A stretch of DNA of 64,000 bases from Lachnospiraceae bacterium. GTDB taxonomy: Bacteria > Bacillota > Clostridia > Lachnospirales > Lachnospiraceae. Within the stretch, counting starts at the first letter, position 1, and each line of letters begins with the position of its first letter. Below the pieces are notes generated by a model. It saw nothing but the letters and a program-made list of their open reading frames with translations, was not told where the DNA came from and ran no database searches. The translations under genes and the position numbers were made by a program. Location of the stretch: contig JAGBBP010000004.1 of the NCBI GenBank assembly GCA_017938405.1, positions 1-64,000 on the forward strand, in the 5' to 3' direction. This document shows, in pieces, positions 26,395-34,784 of this stretch.

Positions 26395-27633
26395 ATGAAT
26401 GAGAAGTATGGAATCGATACAACAGAAAATAAACAGTTTTTACAGGAACTACGCTTGGAATTGCTGGAGTTCGGGCGCAGGTTTCCTTCGCCGGGAGGCG
26501 GGGCGTATTATTTGGGGGATGACGGAACTCCGTGGAAGGAGCGGAACCGGGAAACCTGGATTACCTGCCGGATGACTCATGTTTACAGCATGGGTATCAT
26601 GTTGGGAAGAGAGGGATGCGACGCTCTGACGGATGCGGCTTTAAAAGGCTTGCAGGGAGAACTGCGGGATAAGGAGAACGGAGGCTGGTATGCGGGACTT
26701 ACGGCAACCGGTGAAATTGTGCCGAATAAGCAGTGTTATGCCCATGCTTTTGTGATTCTTGCGGCAACATCGGCCCTTCTTGCCGGTCGTCCGGGAGCAA
26801 AGGAATTGCTTTCGGATGCGCTGGAGTTATACGACGCTCGCTTTTGGAACGAAGAGGAAGGATTGGCTTGTGATACCTGGGATACCGGTTTTACGACGCT
26901 GGATACTTATCGGGGATTAAATGCTAATATGCATACGGTGGAAGCCTTTCTTGCGGTAGCGGATGTGTTGGAAGATGAGACCTACCGGAACAGAGCCGGT
27001 CGTATCATTGGTCGTGTCACCGATTGGGCAGAGGAAAACGATTGGAGAATTCCGGAACATTTTACCGGGGACTGGACTCCGGATTTAGAGTGCAACCGGG
27101 AAAAGCCGGATGATCCGTTTAAGCCTTACGGGGCCACACCGGGACACGGAATCGAGTGGGCTCGCCTGATTACCCAATGGGCTGCGTCTTCTTTCGGAGA
27201 AGAAAGCGAATCGGCCAAACCGTATTTTGGCGTGGCGGAGCATTTGTATAACAGAGCAATTGAGGATGCATGGAACCGGGACGGGGCTCCGGGAATTGTG
27301 TATACCACGGATTGGAGCGGGACACCGGTGGTACATGACCGGATGCATTGGACCTTAGCGGAAGCAATCAATACTTCGGCGGTACTTTACCGGATAACCG
27401 GGAAGGAAAAATATGCGTCGGATTATAGAGAATTTATGAAATATCTGGACGAAACGGTGCATGATAAGAAGCTGGGGTCCTGGTTTCATCAGATGGACCG
27501 GAACAATCGGGTAATCGGTACCGTTTGGCCGGGAAAGTCTGATTTATATCATGCATTTCAGGCGACGCTGATTCCTTATACACCGGTGGGACTTTCGGTT
27601 GCGCCGGCAGTGCGGGAGTCTGCAAAGAAGTAG
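26395..27633 (+). CDS. AGE-superfamily sugar isomerase, YihS/mannose isomerase type
   Basis: The ATG at 26395 has AAGAGGG 7 bases before it; the ATG at 26389 is too close. The 412-residue (alpha/alpha)6-barrel is similar from end to end to E. coli YihS: ETWITCRMTHVYS, GGWYA, YRGLNANMH, ATPGHGIEWARL, DGAPGIVYTTDW. The catalytic histidines fall at 180, 251 and 386, near the YihS positions. YihS interconverts mannose/fructose/lyxose or sulfoquinovose/sulfofructose. Location right after beta-mannosidase favours mannose to fructose. N-acylglucosamine 2-epimerase is the other possible label but fits the context less well. Confidence 0.88.
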   Translation: MNEKYGIDTTENKQFLQELRLELLEFGRRFPSPGGGAYYLGDDGTPWKERNRETWITCRMTHVYSMGIMLGREGCDALTDAALKGLQGELRDKENGGWYAGLTATGEIVPNKQCYAHAFVILAATSALLAGRPGAKELLSDALELYDARFWNEEEGLACDTWDTGFTTLDTYRGLNANMHTVEAFLAVADVLEDETYRNRAGRIIGRVTDWAEENDWRIPEHFTGDWTPDLECNREKPDDPFKPYGATPGHGIEWARLITQWAASSFGEESESAKPYFGVAEHLYNRAIEDAWNRDGAPGIVYTTDWSGTPVVHDRMHWTLAEAINTSAVLYRITGKEKYASDYREFMKYLDETVHDKKLGSWFHQMDRNNRVIGTVWPGKSDLYHAFQATLIPYTPVGLSVAPAVRESAKK

Positions 27634-27660
27634 TGCGGAAAAGAACAGAACCTTACGGAA

Positions 27661-27697
27661 AGCGTGTTTTGAAAGTTCAGAACACGCTTCTTTTCTT
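27661..27697 (+). terminator. Rho-independent terminator after the isomerase
   Basis: AGCGTGTT (27661-27668) pairs with AACACGCT (27681-27688), followed by TCTTTTCTT. Confidence 0.88.
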
Positions 27698-27746
27698 GCT
27701 TTTGCGGAATACTTTATAATAATGTGGCAAAAATAGAAAATAGTTC

Positions 27747-27775
27747 TCGAAAAAGAGAAAAAGGTGTGATATAAT
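27747..27775 (+). promoter_or_regulatory. Extended -10 promoter for the cdaA operon
   Basis: TGATATAAT (27767-27775) is an extended -10 box; TCGAAA at 27747-27752 is a weak -35 with a 17-base spacer. It is 60 bases before the first start codon of the operon. Confidence 0.65.
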
Positions 27776-27836
27776 GATTGAATAGATAAGATGGGGGAGT
27801 AGTAGCTTTCATTTGGAGGAGTTAAGGGAGGTTTTC

Positions 27837-28283
27837 ATGTTAAATAACAGAAAAGTCCGGTTGATGTCCCGCCTTGCCATGTATGAACAGAACGAAGGCA
27901 AGGAAGATGTTCGGCTGAGTAAATATTTTCGAACCGACTATGTTCGACTGAATGTATTAAAAACCGTGGTTGCGGTGACCCTTGGATATTTGCTTGTTTT
28001 GCTGCTTTTGATCGTGTACCATTCCGAGTATCTGATTCAGGAAGCGGTAACCCTGGATTACAAAGGCATTCTCCTGCGTTATGTGGGAATCTATATTATA
28101 ATTCTCGTGGTGTATTGCTCTTTTGCGATGATCGGTTATATGCTGAAATATCGTGCATCGAGAAAAAAACTGGCAAAGTATTTTCGCATGTTACGAAGAT
28201 TGCGAAGCTTGTATCGGGAAGAGGACGGGGAATTGATGAATGTAGAGGAGGCAAGTGTAGATTATGATCGTAACGATACTTGA
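27837..28283 (+). CDS. Small conserved membrane protein at the head of the cdaA operon
   Basis: 148 residues from ATG 27837, with AAGGGAGG upstream. A basic, polar N-terminus (1-38) is followed by two membrane helices (about 40-62, VLKTVVAVTLGYLLVLLLLIVY, and 82-103, YVGIYIIILVVYCSFAMIGYML) and a basic helical C-terminus. I do not recognise a family. Its last 20 bases overlap the next membrane gene, and CdaA follows that, so it may take part in envelope or c-di-AMP control. That role is inference from position only. Confidence 0.75.
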   Translation: MLNNRKVRLMSRLAMYEQNEGKEDVRLSKYFRTDYVRLNVLKTVVAVTLGYLLVLLLLIVYHSEYLIQEAVTLDYKGILLRYVGIYIIILVVYCSFAMIGYMLKYRASRKKLAKYFRMLRRLRSLYREEDGELMNVEEASVDYDRNDT

Positions 28284-29319
28284 ATTACGGGCGCATATTT
28301 TGCGTTTTTTGCAGAAGTTTCAATTGATTGTGGAACCGGTAATTAAATTTGTGATAGCGTTTGTGGTGTTTCGCAGTATTAATAATGCAATCGGTGCCCA
28401 TGAGCTATTAATGAGTTTACCGGCAGAACTTTTGTTGTCTTTGTTGGGAACCTTTGTGCCACCGGTTATTTTAACCTTGATGGCGGCAGGGATTTCGCTG
28501 GTCCATGTATATGTGGCATCCCCGCTTTTGGCGATACTGGTTGCGATTTTGATGGTGATTTTGTATTGCTTTATTGCCCGGTTTTCCGGAAAATACGGCT
28601 ACGTGGTGCTGGCTGTTCCGGTATTGTTTTTATTAAAAATTCCGTATGTGGTTCCGCTTATTTTAGGTTTAATCGCAACACCGATGACGATTATTCCGGT
28701 GGCTTGCGGTGTAATTATATACCGGATGTTTGTGGTAATCAGTAATGCCGCATTGGTGGAGAACACAACGGCGATTGAGGATATATTGGCGTTGTATATT
28801 GATGTAATCGACCAATTGGTTGCGGATAAGCAGATGCTGATTACCATAGCGGTATTTTTTGTTATGATACTGGCCATGAGCTTAATCCGGAAGTTGAGCA
28901 TTGAATATGTGTTTGAAATTTCCATTGCGGTAGGTGCAATTGTTTGTATCCTGAGTTTCCTGGTAGCAGATGTCATGTTGGATGTGGGTCTGAATATTAC
29001 CGAGATGGTATTCGGAACGGTAGGTTCCATGCTGATTGCCATGGTGTTTCAGTTTTTCCGTCTGGCCTTGGATTATACAGCTGTAGAACGTGTGCAGTTT
29101 GAGGATGATGATTATTACTACTATGTAAAAGCGGTGCCGAAAATTAACCTTGCGGTGCCGGAGCGTAATGTTAAAAAAATCAGCGCGAATACGGAAGCCG
29201 GATTTCGGGAGGTAACGGCAGAACCGGAAGAAGAAAATGCCTACGAGCCGGAACTTTCGGAAGAAGAGCGTTATGCAATGGGGGAAGAGTTGGAAGAGGG
29301 AGATTCCGAAGAATTTTAG
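28264..29319 (+). CDS. Conserved polytopic membrane protein upstream of cdaA
   Basis: 351 residues with GAGGAGG 11 bases before the ATG. Roughly six to eight hydrophobic segments lie between residues 20 and 270 (for example ELLLSLLGTFVPPVILTLMAAG, GYVVLAVPVLFLLKIPYVVPLIL, MLITIAVFFVMILAMSLI). After the last helix comes a cytoplasmic tail of about 75 residues, very acidic at its end. No transporter ATP-binding or catalytic motif is seen. Tight linkage to CdaA and YbbR genes suggests a role in c-di-AMP or wall homeostasis. I cannot name the family. Confidence 0.75.
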   Translation: MIVTILELRAHILRFLQKFQLIVEPVIKFVIAFVVFRSINNAIGAHELLMSLPAELLLSLLGTFVPPVILTLMAAGISLVHVYVASPLLAILVAILMVILYCFIARFSGKYGYVVLAVPVLFLLKIPYVVPLILGLIATPMTIIPVACGVIIYRMFVVISNAALVENTTAIEDILALYIDVIDQLVADKQMLITIAVFFVMILAMSLIRKLSIEYVFEISIAVGAIVCILSFLVADVMLDVGLNITEMVFGTVGSMLIAMVFQFFRLALDYTAVERVQFEDDDYYYYVKAVPKINLAVPERNVKKISANTEAGFREVTAEPEEENAYEPELSEEERYAMGEELEEGDSEEF

Positions 29320-29377
29320 GGGTGTTTACGAAGGTTATGCCGTAAAACGGTAAATTAAGATACAAGGGGCGGTGGAT

Positions 29378-30253
29378 ATGGAAGGCCTGAAGGACTTTTT
29401 TCTGAAGATTATAAAGTGGATACGAATTCCGAGCATGAATGTGGTGGATATACTGGAGATTATTATCATTGCATTCATTGTTTACCATGTAATTAAATGG
29501 GTCAGATCAACCAGAGCATGGATGCCGGTTAAGGGCCTGATGATTTTGTTGATCTTTTGGGTATTGGCATCGATTCTTAAGATGGATGTTATTTTGTGGA
29601 TTTTAAATAATACCATCGGTGTCGGTATTACAGCAATTATTATCGTATTCCAGCCGGAAATCCGTCGTGCATTGGAACAATTGGGTCAGCAGAGTTTTGC
29701 CACGTCATTACGTATTTTTTCCGAAGGAAAAGAAAACGGAGAACGTTTTTCCGAAAAGACCATTGAGGAGTTGGTAAAGGGTACGTTTTTACTGGCAAGA
29801 CATAAAACCGGTGCATTGATTGTATTGGAACAGGAAGTATCCCTTGCGGAGTACGAAGAGACCGGAATTGCAATTGATGCGATTGTTACCAATCAGCTGT
29901 TGATTAATATCTTTGAACATAATACGCCGTTACATGACGGTGCGGTTATTGTACGCGGAAACCGGATTACATCCGCCACCTGCTATCTGCCGGTGTCGAA
30001 GAATATGAAGCTCAGTAAGGAGTTGGGAACCAGACATCGTGCCGGTGTGGGTATCAGTGAAGTGACGGATAGCTTTACCATTATTGTGTCGGAGCAGACC
30101 GGAAAAGTGTCTATTGCGAAAAACGGTACGTTGATTCGTAACGTGGATGCGGACTATTTGCGGATGAAGTTGCAGGAAATTCAGAAGGATAAGACAAAGA
30201 CCTCTGGAACAAAGAAGAAGTCGTTCCGGAAGAAGGGAGGAGAGCAGGGATGA
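29378..30253 (+). CDS. cdaA: Diadenylate cyclase CdaA
   Basis: 291 residues from ATG 29378 (AAGGGGCGG before it). Three N-terminal membrane helices (about 25-90) lead to a DisA_N cyclase domain. Both active-site motifs are intact: Asp187-Gly-Ala in TPLHDGAVIV and Arg219-His-Arg in GTRHRAGVG. The enzyme joins two ATP to make c-di-AMP, an essential second messenger for potassium, osmolyte and wall control in Firmicutes. The last four bases overlap the start of the YbbR-domain partner gene, as in the cdaA-cdaR pair of Bacillus. The basic C-terminal tail is short. Function is certain. Confidence 0.96.
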   Translation: MEGLKDFFLKIIKWIRIPSMNVVDILEIIIIAFIVYHVIKWVRSTRAWMPVKGLMILLIFWVLASILKMDVILWILNNTIGVGITAIIIVFQPEIRRALEQLGQQSFATSLRIFSEGKENGERFSEKTIEELVKGTFLLARHKTGALIVLEQEVSLAEYEETGIAIDAIVTNQLLINIFEHNTPLHDGAVIVRGNRITSATCYLPVSKNMKLSKELGTRHRAGVGISEVTDSFTIIVSEQTGKVSIAKNGTLIRNVDADYLRMKLQEIQKDKTKTSGTKKKSFRKKGGEQG

Positions 30254-31494
30254 AAAAGAAGTTAACGCATAATTTGTGGCTGAAGTTGCTCTCTCTCGGT
30301 ATTGCAATCGTATTTTGGTTTGTGATTATTAATTCGGAAGACCCGATCGGAAGCAGAGAATTTAAGAATATTCCGGTAAAAGTGTTGAATAAAGATCAGG
30401 TTTTGGAACGGGAAAAAGTGCTGGAAATACTTGACGGAGACACCGTAGATGTAGTGGTGGAAGGCAGACGTTCCCAATTGGATTTGTTAACGGAATCCGA
30501 TATTGAAGCAACTGCGGATTTGCTGGAAGTATCTTTTATGGATACGGTGCTGGTGAAAGCTACTGTCCCGAATTATCCGGATATTACCGTTATGAATAAC
30601 GGGGAAAATGTTATGAAATTGTTGTTTGACGATTATGTGACGGAACGGTTCAGTTTCCGGGTAGATACGACCGGGGAGCCGATGGCGGGGTATTATGTGG
30701 GTGATGCCTTACCGAGCCCGAATATTATTCAGATTTCCGGAGCAAAGACGGTATTGGATAAAATCAAAGAAGTGGTACTGGAAGTGGATGTCAGCGGAAG
30801 AAGCATTGATTTTACCACAATTACGATTCCGGTGGTATACGATATGAACGGGGATAAGATCTCTTCTTCCAAACTGAATCTGCAGGTGGATTCGGATGCC
30901 GTTACGGTCAATGTGCCGATTCTCGCTTCCAAGGAGATGAAAGTACGTGTAACGACCACCGGTGAGGTCCCGGACGGTTATGAACTGCTACCGGAAAATA
31001 TTGCCTTCCAGCCGGAGACAATCCGGGTTGCGGGCTCCAAGGAAGACCTGGAAAAGCTGGGCTACTATCTGACGTTGGAAGTAGATGTAACGGGACAAAC
31101 CGGTACCATAGAGAAAAACATTCCGATTAGTACCATGTTAGACGATGCATTGACCAGCCTGCGGGTGGTAGATACCCAGATTGCGGCAGTAAAGGTGACG
31201 GTGACGCCATATGAGGAACAAACCCTGGATATTCCGGTCGGTAAAATCGAAGTTCAAAATCTTGAGAACGGTTTGAAAGCGGATTTTGGTCAGGATGTAA
31301 CCATTCCTGTTACGTTACGTTATAAAAAGGCGCGGGCGCCGTTGATTACCGTAGAGCATTTAAATCCCTATGTGGATCTTGACGGATACACAGAGGGTAC
31401 ATATAAAATACCGCTCCGGTTGGAACTTCCGTCTAAAGTGCTATGGGACGAAGAAAAAGAACTGGATGTGGTAATTTCCGGAGATGTTCAGTAG
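30250..31494 (+). CDS. cdaR: YbbR-domain membrane protein, CdaA regulator
   Basis: 414 residues. A short cytoplasmic N-terminus and one membrane helix (about 9-27, LWLKLLSLGIAIVFWFVII) are followed by about four YbbR repeats outside the cell; each has the repeating pattern seen in GYYVGDALPSPNIIQISGA and GYELLPENIAFQPETIRVAGS. In Bacillus and Listeria the YbbR protein binds CdaA at the membrane and tunes c-di-AMP output. The ATGA overlap with cdaA supports a coupled pair. There is no terminator before the ABC exporter genes 55 bases on, so these may be transcribed together. This CdaR is unrelated to the carbohydrate diacid regulator of the same name. Confidence 0.9.
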   Translation: MKKKLTHNLWLKLLSLGIAIVFWFVIINSEDPIGSREFKNIPVKVLNKDQVLEREKVLEILDGDTVDVVVEGRRSQLDLLTESDIEATADLLEVSFMDTVLVKATVPNYPDITVMNNGENVMKLLFDDYVTERFSFRVDTTGEPMAGYYVGDALPSPNIIQISGAKTVLDKIKEVVLEVDVSGRSIDFTTITIPVVYDMNGDKISSSKLNLQVDSDAVTVNVPILASKEMKVRVTTTGEVPDGYELLPENIAFQPETIRVAGSKEDLEKLGYYLTLEVDVTGQTGTIEKNIPISTMLDDALTSLRVVDTQIAAVKVTVTPYEEQTLDIPVGKIEVQNLENGLKADFGQDVTIPVTLRYKKARAPLITVEHLNPYVDLDGYTEGTYKIPLRLELPSKVLWDEEKELDVVISGDVQ

Positions 31495-31549
31495 AACCGG
31501 CGGGATGCTGCGGGCGGAATGAAATTAAAGAGATAGGAGACAGGGCAGA

Positions 31550-32323
31550 ATGTCAGTTGTTAAGACTTTTAACAAGTACCGTAATCTGCTTGTGGAGCTT
31601 GTAAAAAAGGATATCAAATTAAAATATCGTAATTCCTATTTGGGTGTCATATGGACCATGTTGGAGCCGTTGTTGACAATGGTTGTTTTGACGTTGGTGT
31701 TTTCAAAATTGTTGGGAAAAGGAACGCAGGATTTTCCGGTTTATATTTTGACCGGCCGGTTGGTGTACTCTTTCTTTTCCAACGGAACCAAAGCGGCGCT
31801 CAGGGCGGTTCGCGCCAATGCAAGTATGATTAAAAAAGTATATGTGCCGAAATACATGTATCCCTTTGCTTCCGTATTGTCAGGGTATGTGATTTTTCTG
31901 ATTTCGCTTGTTGTGTTGGCGATTGTGGCGGTAGTCAGAGGAGTGTATCCTACCTTGCAGCTTTTTTGGATGATAGTGCCGTTGTTGCAGATTTTATTAA
32001 TTACAACGGGTGTGGGAATGCTTTTGGCCACAATGGCGGTATTCTTCCGGGATGTAGAATATCTTTGGGGCGTGGCGTTGATGCTGATTATGTATACCAG
32101 TGCGATTTTCTATCAGGTGGAATCGGTAATCAGCGAAAAGAATGCCTGGATTTTTAAATTAAATCCGCTGTATGCCGTGATTGAAAATTTCCGTAATGCC
32201 GTATTCGGGCAACCGATGAATTTTCAGGCCATGGGTTATGCAACGGTATTCGGTGTGGTTTCTTTGCTGATTGGTGTGTTTGTGTTTTATAAAAAACAGG
32301 ATAAATTCATTTTATACCTGTAA
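31550..32323 (+). CDS. ABC-2 polysaccharide export permease (Wzm/TagG type)
   Basis: 257 residues with six predicted membrane helices. The N-terminus (DIKLKYRNSYLGVIWTMLEPLL) is the typical signature of polysaccharide/teichoic-acid export permeases, with ILTGRLVYSFFSNG and AIFYQVESVISEKN also characteristic. Paired with the ATPase 14 bases downstream, it should move a lipid-linked glycan across the membrane for attachment or display outside the cell. The polymer is not known; the nearby polyprenyl-phosphate sugar transferase and glycosyltransferase make a surface polysaccharide or teichoic-acid-like polymer plausible. Confidence 0.92.
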   Translation: MSVVKTFNKYRNLLVELVKKDIKLKYRNSYLGVIWTMLEPLLTMVVLTLVFSKLLGKGTQDFPVYILTGRLVYSFFSNGTKAALRAVRANASMIKKVYVPKYMYPFASVLSGYVIFLISLVVLAIVAVVRGVYPTLQLFWMIVPLLQILLITTGVGMLLATMAVFFRDVEYLWGVALMLIMYTSAIFYQVESVISEKNAWIFKLNPLYAVIENFRNAVFGQPMNFQAMGYATVFGVVSLLIGVFVFYKKQDKFILYL

Positions 32324-32337
32324 TTGCGGAGTGAAAA

Positions 32338-33084
32338 ATGAGTGAGAAAACGATGGTTTCTGTTCGTGATCTTGGTGTAAAATTTCACCTGAGCGAACAG
32401 AAAGTGGACAATCTGAAAGAATATATAATACGTATCATAAAGCGACAGATGCGATATAAAGAGTTCTGGGCATTGCGTGAGGTTTCCTTTGAAGTAAAGC
32501 AGGGAGAGCGGGTAGCAATTCTTGGTTTAAACGGGGCGGGAAAGAGTACGATGCTAAAGGTGATTGCAGGAGTGCTGAAAGCGACGGAAGGGTCCGTGAA
32601 GCGTTCCGGTGTTCTGGTACCGCTTTTGGAATTGGGGGCAGGATTTGACCCGCAGTATACCGGAGCGGAGAATATTTATCTTTACGGAGCAATGTTAGGC
32701 TATTCCAAAGCGTTTTTAAAAGAGAAGTACGATGAGATTGTTGCATTTTCCGAGTTGGGAGACTTTATTCATGTTCCGGTAAAAAATTATTCTTCCGGTA
32801 TGCGGGCAAGACTCGGGTTTTCTATTGCCACCTTAGTAGAGCCGGATATTCTGATTTTGGATGAAGTGCTTTCCGTGGGAGATGCGAAATTTCGCGCGAA
32901 AAGTGAAAAACGAATCAAAGAGATGTTCAGTAAGGGAACGACGGTATTGTTTGTATCCCACAATCTTGCACAGGTGCGTTCCTTGTGTACCAGAGCAATT
33001 TGGCTGGAAAAGGGCCATGTGGTGGAAGACGGACCGGTGGCTGAAGTAGCGGAACATTTTGAGGCGACAATTACAAAAGGATAA
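32338..33084 (+). CDS. ABC polysaccharide exporter ATPase (Wzt/TagH type)
   Basis: 248 residues. Walker A LGLNGAGKST (about 63-72), signature YSSGMRARLGFS, Walker B PDILILDEVLSVGD, and the H-loop in VLFVSHN. The region LLELGAGFDPQYTGAENIYLYGAMLG is typical of the Wzt/TagH/RfbE class. It lacks a C-terminal substrate-binding extension, so export probably does not depend on recognition of a capped chain end. It powers the permease encoded immediately before. A strong hairpin terminator follows the stop. Confidence 0.94.
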   Translation: MSEKTMVSVRDLGVKFHLSEQKVDNLKEYIIRIIKRQMRYKEFWALREVSFEVKQGERVAILGLNGAGKSTMLKVIAGVLKATEGSVKRSGVLVPLLELGAGFDPQYTGAENIYLYGAMLGYSKAFLKEKYDEIVAFSELGDFIHVPVKNYSSGMRARLGFSIATLVEPDILILDEVLSVGDAKFRAKSEKRIKEMFSKGTTVLFVSHNLAQVRSLCTRAIWLEKGHVVEDGPVAEVAEHFEATITKG

Positions 33085-33090
33085 AACAGA

Positions 33091-33133
33091 AGTGCCACAA
33101 GGCCGTTGGATTCAGGCTTTGTGGCACTTTTTG
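33091..33133. terminator. Bidirectional terminator between the exporter and HtrA genes
   Basis: AGTGCCACAA...GCC pairs with GGC...TTGTGGCACT with a T-run on the plus strand and TTCTGTTTT on the minus. It serves the facing ends of both genes. Confidence 0.9.
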
Positions 33134-33174
33134 TCTGGAAAATGCGTATGCACAAAGTATTGCAGGAGTAGGAA

Positions 33175-34617
33175 CTAGCGCGGCGCATTCTCGGTAAGTG
33201 TCGGATTTTGTTGTAACGTAACGGAAAACTTGAATTCCGTATGTTGTCCGTTGATAACGCGTTGTAAGGTAATTTCAACCACCGTACCGATCCGGTTGGA
33301 AGTAACGGCATTAATCAACTGGTTTGCAGTGGTAACCTTTTTGCCGTTTACATGGGTGATAATATCACCTTTGAAGATGCCTGCCTTTTCTGCGGCACTG
33401 TCTGGGGCTATATCGCTGACATAGACGCCTTCCGGCCAATTATAGATTTGGAAAACGGAAGGATCCAGTTCGGATACGGTTACACCGAGATATCCTTTTT
33501 CCGTATCCGAAAGAATTTCTTTGGTCATCAAATCGTTTAAAATCGGGGTGGCGGAAGAAATCGGGATGGCAAAGCAGATGCCTTCGATTTCCGTACTGGT
33601 AAGCTTTGCATTGTTAATGCCGATGACTTCACCTTTGGTATTCAGAAGGGCACCGCCGCTGTTGCCGTTGTTAATAGCGGCATTGGTCTGCAGTAAAACC
33701 ATATCATTTCCCGAAATGGTAAGTTCCCGGTCTTTTGCACTCAGGTATCCTACAGTCACAGTCGGACCGTATCCCAAGGCATTACCGATGGCAATGACCA
33801 TCTGGCCGATACGGGAACTGTCGGAATCGCCTAAAACGGCCACGTCGATACTGTCCAGGGTTTCCTGCGTAAGCTCCTTGATCGGAAGGGCCAGGATGGC
33901 CAGGTCGGCTTGCGGGTCGGAACCTTTTACGGTAACGGTATGGGTGGTTCCGTCTGCCAGTACGGCTTTAACGGAAGAAGTACCGTCGATGACATGGTAG
34001 TTGGTAGCAATCAGCAAATCGCTTTCGTTGGAACCTACAATGATACCGGAACCGCCGCCTTCGCTTTCGTTGGAAATCGGTTGTCCCCAAAAATAAGTTG
34101 TAGTAGTTGTAATTGTTTGAATGGAAACCATGGCCGGCATGGTCTGTTCCACAACCGCAGCGACGGTTTCGGAAGCATCGGTATCGCCTACGTTACTAAG
34201 CGACGTAGAGGCAATGGTGACTTCCGGTCGTTTTCCCGGCTTATTCATGCTGTCCGTAAGCTCGTCCATATGAGCGGTTTCTTCCGGGAAAAAGTGGGAA
34301 AAGGCACATTTTACACCGAAAAATGCACCGCCGGCCACAATGCCGAAGCAGGCAGCCAGTCCGATACAGCCGAAAAACTTCTTTAATTTACCGCGGCCTT
34401 TTTTCTTTTTCACAGACGGAGCATCCGCGGAAGGAATAACCTCCGGAGATACGGACTCTTCCGTGGTTTCTTCCATGGTTTCTGCCGTGGATGCTACCGT
34501 GGATTCTAACGGGGGTTCTTCCGTGCAAACCGGTTCCGGAGCCGGAGAGACTTCCTCCGCCCAAAAGTGATAGGTATCGGTTGTATGATCTAAATTGTTG
34601 TCTTGATTTTTATCCAT
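33175..34617 (-). CDS. HtrA/DegP-type membrane serine protease
   Basis: 480 residues, GGGAGG before the ATG. An acidic cytoplasmic N-terminus of about 80 residues is followed by one membrane helix (about 82-103), a chymotrypsin-like domain, and one PDZ domain (about 375-470, VYVSDIAPDSAAEKAGIFKGDIIT). The catalytic triad is intact: His208 (NYHVID), Asp238 (ADLAIL), Ser320 (NGNSGGAL). Such proteases degrade misfolded proteins at the outer face of the membrane. It is a single gene, divergent from the sugar transferase. No CssRS-type regulator is nearby. Confidence 0.93.
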   Translation of the reverse strand: MDKNQDNNLDHTTDTYHFWAEEVSPAPEPVCTEEPPLESTVASTAETMEETTEESVSPEVIPSADAPSVKKKKGRGKLKKFFGCIGLAACFGIVAGGAFFGVKCAFSHFFPEETAHMDELTDSMNKPGKRPEVTIASTSLSNVGDTDASETVAAVVEQTMPAMVSIQTITTTTTYFWGQPISNESEGGGSGIIVGSNESDLLIATNYHVIDGTSSVKAVLADGTTHTVTVKGSDPQADLAILALPIKELTQETLDSIDVAVLGDSDSSRIGQMVIAIGNALGYGPTVTVGYLSAKDRELTISGNDMVLLQTNAAINNGNSGGALLNTKGEVIGINNAKLTSTEIEGICFAIPISSATPILNDLMTKEILSDTEKGYLGVTVSELDPSVFQIYNWPEGVYVSDIAPDSAAEKAGIFKGDIITHVNGKKVTTANQLINAVTSNRIGTVVEITLQRVINGQHTEFKFSVTLQQNPTLTENAPR

Positions 34618-34719
34618 AAATAACCTCCCAATCTGTTTCTTTGTGTGATTAGTTTAGCATGGGTTTGTGTAGGCTTTGTGACGAATTGGTTAAGAAATGT
34701 TGTATTTCAAAAATTTTTG

Positions 34720-34748
34720 TTGAGGTTTTGGAAAGAATAAGGTAAGAT
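34720..34748 (+). promoter_or_regulatory. Promoter for the sugar transferase gene
   Basis: TTGAGG (34720-34725), 17-base spacer, TAAGAT (34743-34748), 36 bases before the start codon. Moderate sigma-A match. Confidence 0.6.
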
Positions 34749-34784
34749 AACATATATGAGATATGAGTAAAGTAGGAGACCCAA

